NCBI GenBank assembly: GCA_002478745.1
Contig: DLQI01000061.1
Location: 1-6,675, forward strand
DNA from: Rhodobacteraceae bacterium UBA7436
GTDB lineage: Bacteria; Pseudomonadota; Alphaproteobacteria; Rhodobacterales; Rhodobacteraceae
Direction of reading: 5' to 3'
Length of the DNA stretch: 6,675 nucleotides
The notes beneath the pieces were generated by a model. It ran no database searches, was not told the origin of the DNA, and worked only from the letters and a program-made list of their open reading frames with translations. A program made the translations under genes and the position numbers. Shown here in pieces: positions 1 to 5,116 of the stretch (the first letter of the stretch is position 1; each line of letters opens with the position of its first letter).

Positions 1-170
1 GGAACTAGAATAACTTGGGTTGGTGTGGGCTGCATTGCTGATCGCGCAAAAACGGCCCCATTTTCCGCAAAGAGCAGTCGTCGCTTGGGATGGTGTCGTT
101 GAGGACGCTATTGCGAAGTTGAGTTTGCAAAAAAGCGATCCCTGAACACGCACAAGCACAAGGTCAAAGT
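1..170. other. Left edge without a confident gene
   Basis: No convincing gene is visible here. On the plus strand one frame is open from position 14 to a TGA at 143-145. It reads as a plausible protein tail (it includes RAVVAWDGVVEDAIAKLSL), but an in-frame TAA at 11-13 closes it upstream and no ribosome binding site precedes the possible TTG/GTG starts at 20 and 23. It could be the end of a frameshifted gene that enters from outside the window, or chance. I do not recognise a family. Confidence 0.25.
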
Positions 171-336
171 TTAGCTTGATGGATTGTGACGCGCCCACAT
201 TACCACGTGGTAAGGAATGGCGAGGTCGGTAAGCCACCGATGAAAATCGGACTCGTAAGATTTAAGCTTTTTATCTGCTTTCACAAAGCCCCTATACCCA
301 TTAGGCGTCATTAAACTTCGTAAGTCTGGGATTATT
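171..336 (-). pseudogene. Possible remnant of a VRR-NUC nuclease gene
   Basis: The minus strand is open here, from inside the yaeQ start region down to a TAA at 171-173. The encoded peptide reads IPDL, then about 15 residues, then GFVKADKKLKS, then YESDFHRWLTDLAIPYHVV. By eye this follows the pattern of VRR-NUC domains (PD-(D/E)XK superfamily): a PD motif, a strand with E-x-K, then an FH..L....P..VV helix-strand end. The acidic residue of the E-x-K motif is not seen, as if two residues had been lost, and the normal C-terminal tail is replaced by a short ending. The only ATG is at 311; the longer reading needs a GTG overlapping yaeQ. No ribosome binding site is evident. I read it as a decayed fragment, but it could be a small gene or chance resemblance. 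Confidence 0.3.
200..213. repeat. 14-bp perfect palindrome, TTACCACGTGGTAA
   Basis: This is a perfect self-complementary 14-mer with a CACGTG core, 123 bp upstream of the yaeQ start. It has the size and symmetry of a dimeric regulator's operator. It also falls inside the possible nuclease remnant, where it encodes Pro-Tyr-His-Val-Val, so the symmetry may be accidental. No second copy was noticed in the window. Confidence 0.4.
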
Positions 337-885
337 ATGGCGCAAAAGTCCACTATTTATAAAATTGAACTGACCGTTTCTGATATGGACCGTCACTATT
401 ATGAAACCCATAAATTGACTGTTGCCAAACATCCCTCGGAAACCGATGAACGCTTGATGGTGCGTGTCCTCGCTTTTGCACTAAATGCCCACGAACATTT
501 GGAAATGACAAAGGGATTGTCGACTGATGACGAACCCGACATTTGGCAGAAAAGCTTGAGCGGGGAGCTTGAACTATGGGTGGCATTGGGGCTGCCAAGT
601 GAGAAGATCGTTCGTCAATCCTGCGGCAAAGCCAACGAAGTAATTGTGTATTGCTATGGTGGCAGTGCGGCTGATGTATGGTGGCAAAAGATCAAGAATA
701 GCACCACGCGTTTTGACAATCTTCGGGTGATGAGTTTATCAGAAACGAACACGAGAGAGTTGGGTGAACTGGCGAGCCGTTCGATGAAATTGCAGGTCAA
801 TATTCAAGATGGTGATGCAATGGTTAGCGCCGACGATAACGTCGTTTACGTTACCCCTGTTGAGTTGAACCGCGCGGGACATTGA
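337..885 (+). CDS. yaeQ: YaeQ family protein
   Basis: The 182-residue product matches YaeQ in length (E. coli YaeQ is 181 aa) and in conserved blocks: the N-terminal strand STIYKIELTVSDMDRHYY (residues 5-22), HPSETDERLMVRVLAFAL (32-49), GLSTDDEPDIWQKSLSGE (60-77) and a WW pair near 115-116. YaeQ proteins have a degenerate PD-(D/E)XK nuclease-like fold; E. coli YaeQ was once proposed to compensate for loss of RfaH, but the biochemical role is unclear. The protein is soluble, with no signal peptide or membrane segment. The ATG at 337 fits the family start (M-A-x-K-x-T-I-Y). The Shine-Dalgarno is weak, with only a CTGGGA at about 326-331. The gene stands alone, convergent with lysR 369 bp downstream, and shows no link to the catabolic operon. 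The family assignment is firm; the function is not. Confidence 0.92.
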   Translation: MAQKSTIYKIELTVSDMDRHYYETHKLTVAKHPSETDERLMVRVLAFALNAHEHLEMTKGLSTDDEPDIWQKSLSGELELWVALGLPSEKIVRQSCGKANEVIVYCYGGSAADVWWQKIKNSTTRFDNLRVMSLSETNTRELGELASRSMKLQVNIQDGDAMVSADDNVVYVTPVELNRAGH

Positions 886-1077
886 ATTGCGGCTATGAGA
901 ACAAGATTTTGGCGCGATGTTCTTAGAATGATAATTGGACGATCTACAAACAAAATTGAAAAACGAAAAATGGCATTCCCCAACGGGTGAATTAATCATT
1001 CGACGAACATGCGTTCGCTTGAGCAACAAGAGCGTGCGTGCGATCTGTTCTCATACCCATTTGACGTTGCTGTTTTT

Positions 1078-1109
1078 GAAACGCGGATAGTTACACTGTC
1101 CGCAGTTTC
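1078..1109. repeat. Strong intergenic hairpin, 13 bp with one bulge
   Basis: The left arm GAAACGCGGATAG (1078-1090) pairs with CTGTCCGC (1096-1103) plus GTTTC (1105-1109) around the 5-nt loop TTACA, leaving a single bulged A at 1104 and one T-G wobble. It lies between two convergent genes, 193 nt after yaeQ and 145 nt after lysR. There is no U-tract directly after it on either strand, so it is not a textbook intrinsic terminator. It could be a bidirectional processing or termination stem, a dispersed REP-like repeat, or part of a small RNA. Confidence 0.6.
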
Positions 1110-1129
1110 CATTACGTGCGGTGGGCGAA

Positions 1130-1148
1130 TGGCACGCGCCAGTTTTTT
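1130..1148 (+). terminator. Weak candidate terminator downstream of yaeQ
   Basis: A 4-bp stem TGGC/GCCA with loop ACGC is followed after one base by six T residues (1143-1148). The stem is short and lies 245 nt after the yaeQ stop, so it is only a candidate. It would act on plus-strand transcripts that read through the hairpin at 1078-1109. Confidence 0.22.
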
Positions 1149-1254
1149 GGAACCTTTGCTCTAGTCTTTTTCGATCCGGTCCTTGGGCGGTGCCAAACCA
1201 CGGCAATCGCTTTTATTTATTGGCTTAACCAAGAGTTTCATGACGAAGGAATGA

Positions 1255-2124
1255 TCAGTTTTTAGCGGGCATTTGCTCTTGCTCGAACAGCCAGTCACGA
1301 AACAGCATTGCCGTCGGGTTCTGGGCGTTGGCTCGGACATAATACCCTTCTTCGCACGGGGCGATGAAGTCGCTGGCAACGACTAGTTGGTCTGAGGCAA
1401 GAGCAGAATGTGCAAGGACTTCGCTAACAAGTGCCACACCATTCCCGTGAAAAGCCATGTTCAAGGCTGCGTCGAATGAATCAACATAAATCTGTGGAAT
1501 TAGGTCATGCTTTTTAGCACTCGGCCAATTCTCCCATCCGGCTGATGTGCCTACGGCTTCGATCAAGGGAAGCGCGTGAAGATCTCCGTCTAAAGTCGCT
1601 GATTTAATTGCGACCAGACCATTGGGTTCAAGCAATGTCGCGTTTTTGCCGAATTGTTTGAACGTGCCAAATGGGATTTCGACATCTGCATTGACGGACT
1701 TAAAGTCGTCTGGCCAAATCGTACTAAGAAAACGCAGGCGGATATCAGGATGACGATCGGTAAACGTGCGCAATCTGGGTGCGATGATCCATTCCGCGAC
1801 GCTGACGGATGTTGCGACTGTCAAAAGGTTCTGGGTCGTACCTGTTTCAAAAATTCGCGAAGCGGCGGTCAGAGTGCCTAAGGCAGAAGCAACCTGTGGG
1901 ATCAATTTTCGACCATCATCGGTTAATGCCAATCCGCGCGCTTTACGGATGAATAACGCGACACCTAACCGACTTTCGAGTGCCTTAACATGTTGGCTGA
2001 CAGCAGATTGCGTCATTCCAATTTCATCGGCTGCAGCGGTGAAACTGAGGTTTCGCGCCGCTGCTTCAAAGGCACGAAACCAAGTGAGAGGAGGGAGGGA
2101 TTTAGCCATGGTCAAGTTGTCCAT
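1255..2124 (-). CDS. LysR-type transcriptional regulator, GcvA-like
   Basis: The 289-residue product has the standard LysR layout. An N-terminal winged helix-turn-helix covers about residues 11-70 (LTWFRAFEAAARNLSFTAAA, then MTQSAVSQHVKALESRLG, LFIRKARGLALTDDG). A linker helix follows to about 94, and a periplasmic-binding-type effector domain runs from about 98 to the end. The LPPLTWFRAFEAAAR opening is typical of the GcvA/TrpI-like branch. LysR proteins are cytoplasmic tetramers that usually activate a divergent target operon when a pathway metabolite binds. Here the gene diverges from the five-gene catabolic operon across 92 nt, so that operon is the likely target, and a pathway intermediate or substrate the likely co-inducer. 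Start choice is uncertain: ATG at 2124 or at 2109 (Met6). Neither has a strong ribosome binding site, and the putative operator overlaps the first. Confidence 0.92.
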   Translation of the reverse strand: MDNLTMAKSLPPLTWFRAFEAAARNLSFTAAADEIGMTQSAVSQHVKALESRLGVALFIRKARGLALTDDGRKLIPQVASALGTLTAASRIFETGTTQNLLTVATSVSVAEWIIAPRLRTFTDRHPDIRLRFLSTIWPDDFKSVNADVEIPFGTFKQFGKNATLLEPNGLVAIKSATLDGDLHALPLIEAVGTSAGWENWPSAKKHDLIPQIYVDSFDAALNMAFHGNGVALVSEVLAHSALASDQLVVASDFIAPCEEGYYVRANAQNPTAMLFRDWLFEQEQMPAKN

Positions 2125-2137
2125 TAGTTTTTCTAAT
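2123..2137. promoter_or_regulatory. Putative LysR box (T-N11-A palindrome)
   Basis: ATTAG and CTAAT form a perfect inverted repeat around a TTTTT spacer, giving the T-N11-A form (T2124, A2136) known for LysR-type operators. It lies in the divergent regulatory region and overlaps the upstream candidate start codon of lysR, which fits autorepression. Its centre at about 2130 would be near -65 of an operon start point at about 2195, the usual place of the recognition site. Binding is inferred from form and place only. Confidence 0.5.
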
Positions 2138-2139
2138 AT

Positions 2140-2159
2140 CTAAGCCCGCGTTTACTTAG
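2140..2159. promoter_or_regulatory. Second inverted repeat, possible LysR activation site
   Basis: CTAAG (2140-2144) and CTTAG (2155-2159) are perfect inverted arms around 10 nt. They share the CTAA/TTAG half-site with the neighbouring T-N11-A box, and the two centres lie about 19.5 bp apart, close to two helical turns. This looks like the paired recognition and activation sites bound by LysR tetramers. The wider spacer makes it the less certain of the two. Confidence 0.35.
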
Positions 2160-2160
2160 T

Positions 2161-2190
2161 TTGTCAAATTGGAGTTTTGGCCGGACAGTG
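2161..2190 (+). promoter_or_regulatory. Candidate activator-dependent promoter of the catabolic operon
   Basis: TTGTCA at 2161-2166 is a good -35 element. The -10 position about 17 nt later (around 2184-2189) is poor, as expected for a LysR-activated promoter. A start near 2195 would leave a leader of about 22 nt with the ribosome binding site at 2204-2210. The overlapping minus-strand TTGACA (complement of 2162-2167) could serve lysR, although its -10 is also weak. This is inference. Confidence 0.25.
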
Positions 2191-2203
2191 AGCGAAAGCA
2201 CAA

Positions 2204-2210
2204 AAGGAAG
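2204..2210 (+). promoter_or_regulatory. Ribosome binding site that fixes the DUF1185 start
   Basis: AAGGAAG lies 6 nt before the ATG at 2217. This decides the start against a longer in-frame TTG at 2169, whose 16 extra residues are charged and unlike the family's N-terminus. Confidence 0.75.
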
Positions 2211-2216
2211 ACGAAT

Positions 2217-2816
2217 ATGCAGCCTGAAATCAGAAAGATTGTGACTTATGATGAAGAGGTATTGATTGAAGGTTTTAAAGCCGCTGAAACGCCGTGGCGA
2301 CTGTTTGCGGTTGCGGCTGTGGTTAAGAACCCTTGGGCTGGTCGTTTTGTCGAAGACCTAAAACCAGAGATTCACGCATACGGTCCCGTTCTTGGTGAAT
2401 TGCTGACGCAACGCATGATCGATCTTGCGGGTTCTGGTGATGCAATTGAGGCTTATGGGAAGGCTGCAGTTGTTGGTTTGAATGGTGAAATCGAACATGC
2501 GTCGGGCCTTATCCACACTTTGCGCTTTGGAAATCATTATCGTGAAGCCGTTGGTGCAAAATCTTATCTGGCCTTCACCAATACGCGTGGGGGTGCCAAT
2601 TCGCCGATCATGGTTCCGCTGATGGACAAGAATGATGCGGGTCGTCGTTCGCATTACCTAACGATCCAGTTTGCGATCCCTGACGCGCCACGTGACGACG
2701 AAATTGTCGTGGTATTGGGCGCTGCTATGAATGGACGCCCTCATCACCGGATTGGTGATCGTTATCAGGATTTGAAGGATTTGGGTCATGACCTGGACAA
2801 CCCAGCGGCGGTCTAA
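2217..2816 (+). CDS. Amino acid synthesis family protein (PF06684, DUF1185)
   Basis: The 199-residue product matches the PF06684 family, about 190-200 aa. Recognisable blocks are the N-terminal IRKIVTYDEEVLIEG (residues 5-19), AVAAVVKNPWAGRFVEDL (31-48), GKAAVVGLNGEIEHASGLIH (81-100), NTRGGANSP (122-130) and GAAMNGRPHHRIGDRYQD (168-185). Structures of two members (from Bordetella bronchiseptica and Silicibacter pomeroyi) showed a variant of the Bacillus chorismate mutase fold, and a role in amino-acid metabolism was only suggested; the reaction is unknown. The protein appears soluble, with no signal peptide. It is the first gene of the operon, and the hydrolase gene starts inside its 3' end (29-nt overlap), so the two are probably translated together. 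In this setting it is more likely an accessory or catalytic protein for heterocycle breakdown than an amino-acid biosynthesis enzyme. The family call is firm; the role is open. Confidence 0.87.
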   Translation: MQPEIRKIVTYDEEVLIEGFKAAETPWRLFAVAAVVKNPWAGRFVEDLKPEIHAYGPVLGELLTQRMIDLAGSGDAIEAYGKAAVVGLNGEIEHASGLIHTLRFGNHYREAVGAKSYLAFTNTRGGANSPIMVPLMDKNDAGRRSHYLTIQFAIPDAPRDDEIVVVLGAAMNGRPHHRIGDRYQDLKDLGHDLDNPAAV

Positions 2817-3567
2817 ATTTGGAACGCTGGCGACCATCACAGCAGGTGATGGTCCACTGGTCGTTTTAATTCATGGCGTAGGATTGCGCGCAGAAGCGTG
2901 GGGTGCGCAGATTGCGGCACTATCGCAAAACTGTCGTGTGATCGCTGTGGATATGCCGGGCCATGGGCACAGCGCCTCTTTGATCGGCGCGCCAGATTTA
3001 GCTGATTTTACAGACAGTATTGTGGGTGTATTGGACGAACCCGCAATCGTTTTAGGTCATTCGTTTGGGGCGATGATCGCGCTGGATCTCGCTGTACGTC
3101 ATTCGAACAAGGTTAAAGGTCTAATTGCTCTCAATGCGATTTATCGCCGCAATGATGTAGCAAAGTTGGCTGTCAAAGATCGAGCTGACAGTCTTGATGG
3201 GCGTACCGTTGCGGATCCAACTGCTACTCTGAAACGCTGGTTTGGCGATGGTGCTGGTTTGGCAAAGGACGCTTGCGAGCAGTGGTTGCTTAATGTCGAT
3301 CCCGTGGGCTACCGCACCGCTTACAACATTTTTGCAAAAGAAGATGGCCCATCGCTGGACGCCTTGGTGGGACTGAAATGCCCCGCCTTGTTCGTCACTG
3401 GAGATCTTGAACCAAACTCCACTCCGGACATGTCGCGTAATATGGCAGGACTTGTTGAAAATGGTCGGGCGGAAATTTTGAAGAATGCGGCGCACATGTT
3501 GCCAATGACACATGCCCTACAATTGAACGGTTTGTTGGCAACGTTTGTTAGTGGGGTGGCAAAATGA
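2788..3567 (+). CDS. Alpha/beta hydrolase, candidate TgnD-like ring-cleavage product hydrolase
   Basis: The 259-residue product is a complete alpha/beta-hydrolase. VVLIHGVG (25-32) carries the oxyanion-hole HG, VDMPGHGHS (54-62) follows, and GHSFG (90-94) holds the nucleophile Ser92. The acid is Asp206 or Glu208 in LFVTGDLEPNSTP, and the catalytic histidine is His236 in NAAHMLP. The start at 2788 has GAAGGA at 2774-2779, 8 nt upstream, within the preceding gene, so it overlaps DUF1185 by 29 nt; its stop overlaps the flavin reductase start (ATGA). By context it may hydrolyse the opened, oxidised ring product, as TgnD splits 2-((N-methylformamido)methylene)succinate, or as E-2-(acetamidomethylene)succinate hydrolase does in vitamin B6 breakdown. 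The fold call is firm; the substrate is inferred. A RutD-like role or a general esterase remain alternatives. The protein is cytoplasmic. Confidence 0.88.
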   Translation: MTWTTQRRSKFGTLATITAGDGPLVVLIHGVGLRAEAWGAQIAALSQNCRVIAVDMPGHGHSASLIGAPDLADFTDSIVGVLDEPAIVLGHSFGAMIALDLAVRHSNKVKGLIALNAIYRRNDVAKLAVKDRADSLDGRTVADPTATLKRWFGDGAGLAKDACEQWLLNVDPVGYRTAYNIFAKEDGPSLDALVGLKCPALFVTGDLEPNSTPDMSRNMAGLVENGRAEILKNAAHMLPMTHALQLNGLLATFVSGVAK

Positions 3568-4073
3568 CTTTGCTCGATCCTTTAAAACTTCGCAGCGCAT
3601 TTGGTAACTTTTTGACGGGTGTCACAGTTGTGACCGCAACGCGGTCCGATGGTACACCCATTGGATTTACGGCCAATTCATTTTCTTCGGTGTCACTTGA
3701 TCCACCGTTACTGTTGGTCTGCCCAGGGAAATCTCTTTCTAGTTACAAGACATTTTCGGGATGCTCCCACTTTGCCGTGAATATTCTAGCCGAAGATCAA
3801 CAAGACATTGCAACGACTTTTGCGAGCTTTAAAGGGGATCGGTTTGCCAAAGTAGCGCACCAGCTTGACCTACATGGCTCTGCATTGATCGATGGGGCTG
3901 TTGCGCAATTTTCCTGTGCCACTCATCAGGTAGTGCCGGCAGGCGATCATTGCATATTGATGGGGCAAGTCGATGCAGTTCTGCAAAATGACAAGCTAGG
4001 TCTTGGGTATCTGAATGGAGAGTTCTTTTGCCCTTCAGACAAAACATTCGATCAATTGAAAAGGACAGAATAG
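3564..4073 (+). CDS. Flavin reductase, candidate reductase of the two-component monooxygenase
   Basis: The 169-residue product matches the short HpaC/RutF-type flavin reductase family. FLTGVTVVTA (16-25) and GFTANSFSSVSLDPPLLLVC (34-53) form the flavin-binding part, AVNILAEDQQ (71-80) is conserved, and GDH (127-129) is the signature linked to NAD(P)H use. Such enzymes reduce free FMN or FAD with NAD(P)H and supply it to a partner oxygenase by diffusion. The luciferase-like oxygenase gene begins immediately after this stop codon (TAG then ATG, no gap), which strongly pairs the two. The start overlaps the hydrolase stop by 4 nt. In the trigonelline pathway this role is held by TgnA. Flavin and nicotinamide preference cannot be read from the sequence. 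The protein is cytoplasmic and complete. Confidence 0.9.
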   Translation: MTLLDPLKLRSAFGNFLTGVTVVTATRSDGTPIGFTANSFSSVSLDPPLLLVCPGKSLSSYKTFSGCSHFAVNILAEDQQDIATTFASFKGDRFAKVAHQLDLHGSALIDGAVAQFSCATHQVVPAGDHCILMGQVDAVLQNDKLGLGYLNGEFFCPSDKTFDQLKRTE

Positions 4074-5108
4074 ATGGATTTTTCTCTTTTCGCGCATATG
4101 GAACGTTTAACTCCTGATCAGGATCACGCAACATTGCGAACGGAACTGATTGAACTCGCCAAACTGGCGGACGAAGGTGGGATGCGCGCTGTTTGGACGG
4201 GTGAACACCATGGAATGGATTTCACCATTGCGCCGAACCCTTTCCTGACATTGGTAGACCTAAGCAATCATACAAAAAATGTGCAACTTGGAACGGGGAC
4301 AATCGTCGCGCCATTTTGGCATCCTATCAAGTTAGCAGGTGAAGCGGCGGCTGCAGATCTAATCACTGATGGGCGGATTGAACTTGGGATTGCACGTGGG
4401 GCGTACTCCTATGAGTACGAGCGTTTGATGCCCGGCATGGATGCGTGGGAAGCCGGTTTGCGCATGCGTGAGACTACACCTTTATTGCGCCAACTTTGGG
4501 CGGGTGATTGCGCGCATCAGGGAGAATTCTATCAATTTCCATCAACAACGTCGGCACCAAAGCCAGTACAGAAAGATGGCCCGCCGATCTGGATTGCGGC
4601 ACGTGACATTAACAGCCACAGTTTTGGCGTCGATAACGGGTTCAACATTCAAGTGACCCCGTTGTGGCAGGGGATCGACGAAATTACCGATCTGATGAAC
4701 AAATTCAACGAGGCCTGCGCTGCGTATGACGGACCACGCCCAAAAATCATGTTACTTCACCATACCTACGTAGGTGTGGACAGCGATGATACCGCGGTAG
4801 CGTCACAGCAGTTATCAAAATTCTACAATTACTTTGGTGCGTGGTTCAAAAACGAACGCCCCGTCCAACAGGGATTGATCGAACACATTAGCGATGACGA
4901 TTTAGAGGCCAACAAGATGATGTCGCCTGAGAACATGATGAACAATCTGACTATTGGAACCGCGCAAGAAGTGATTGATCAGATCAAGCGATATGAAGAC
5001 TTAGGTTATGATGAATTCGCGTTTTGGACAGATAGTGGCATGGACTTTGCCCGTAAGCGTGAGTCACTATCGAGGTTCATCAATGACGTAATGCCTGCAT
5101 TTACCTGA
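4074..5108 (+). CDS. Luciferase-like (LLM) flavin-dependent monooxygenase, candidate ring-cleaving oxygenase
   Basis: The 344-residue product has the bacterial-luciferase TIM-barrel fold throughout. Visible blocks are ELAKLADEGGMRAVWTGEHH (27-46), LGTGTIVAPFWHP (72-84), a conserved EAAAADLITDGRIELGIARG stretch (90-109), PIWIAA (171-176) and the C-terminal IGTAQEVIDQIKRYEDLGYD (294-313). These enzymes use reduced FMN from a partner reductase to activate oxygen. In this operon the likely reaction is oxidative opening of an N-heterocycle, like TgnB on trigonelline (C5-C6 bond cleavage) or RutA on uracil. AAGGA at 4061-4065 sits 8 nt upstream of the ATG, which directly follows the reductase stop. 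There is no sign of a second luciferase subunit or light-emission genes. The family is certain; the substrate is inferred from neighbours. Confidence 0.92.
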   Translation: MDFSLFAHMERLTPDQDHATLRTELIELAKLADEGGMRAVWTGEHHGMDFTIAPNPFLTLVDLSNHTKNVQLGTGTIVAPFWHPIKLAGEAAAADLITDGRIELGIARGAYSYEYERLMPGMDAWEAGLRMRETTPLLRQLWAGDCAHQGEFYQFPSTTSAPKPVQKDGPPIWIAARDINSHSFGVDNGFNIQVTPLWQGIDEITDLMNKFNEACAAYDGPRPKIMLLHHTYVGVDSDDTAVASQQLSKFYNYFGAWFKNERPVQQGLIEHISDDDLEANKMMSPENMMNNLTIGTAQEVIDQIKRYEDLGYDEFAFWTDSGMDFARKRESLSRFINDVMPAFT

Positions 5109-5116
5109 GGATTAAG

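Larger units (their letters stand above)
886..1254. other. Intergenic region between convergent yaeQ and lysR
   Basis: I see no gene in these 369 bases on either strand; open stretches are short and lack start signals. They hold a strong hairpin at 1078-1109, a weak hairpin with a T-run at 1130-1148, a small CGAAC/GTTCG hairpin at 1004-1017, and an imperfect inverted repeat whose arms (ATGAGAACA-type) lie at 895-907 and 1042-1054. Both flanking genes point into this region, so transcription from both sides must end here. Confidence 0.6.

Noticed and set aside
739..1029. Minus-strand open frames overlapping yaeQ and the other genes
   Set aside because: They lie opposite well-supported genes, have no family resemblance and no start signals; they are shadows.
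895..1054. Terminal inverted repeats of a small mobile element (ATGAGAACA-type arms at 895-907 and 1042-1054)
   Set aside because: Only 9 bases match perfectly before a one-base slip, no target-site duplication is seen, and such a match is not rare by chance in a gap of this size.
1220..1232. Terminator for lysR from the TTGG/CCAA hairpin
   Set aside because: On the minus strand the 4-bp stem is followed by an A-rich stretch, not T residues.
2169..2216. Longer DUF1185 protein starting at TTG 2169
   Set aside because: The ATG at 2217 has a strong ribosome binding site 6 nt upstream, and the 16 extra residues do not look like the family.
3170..3191. CTGTCA/TGACAG inverted repeat in the hydrolase gene
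   Set aside because: Six perfect pairs with a 10-nt loop inside coding sequence is within chance expectation, with no other supporting signal.
2788..5108. Pyrimidine-degrading rut operon (RutD hydrolase, RutF flavin reductase, RutA LLM oxygenase)
   Set aside because: The three families fit, but there is no RutB isochorismatase-type hydrolase, RutC, RutG or RutR-type TetR regulator, and the aldehyde dehydrogenase, DUF1185 protein and LysR regulator do not belong to rut.
4074..5108. Bioluminescence luciferase subunit
   Set aside because: Only one LLM protein is present, with no second subunit and no luxCDE-type fatty acid reductase genes; the wider LLM family is mostly catabolic.
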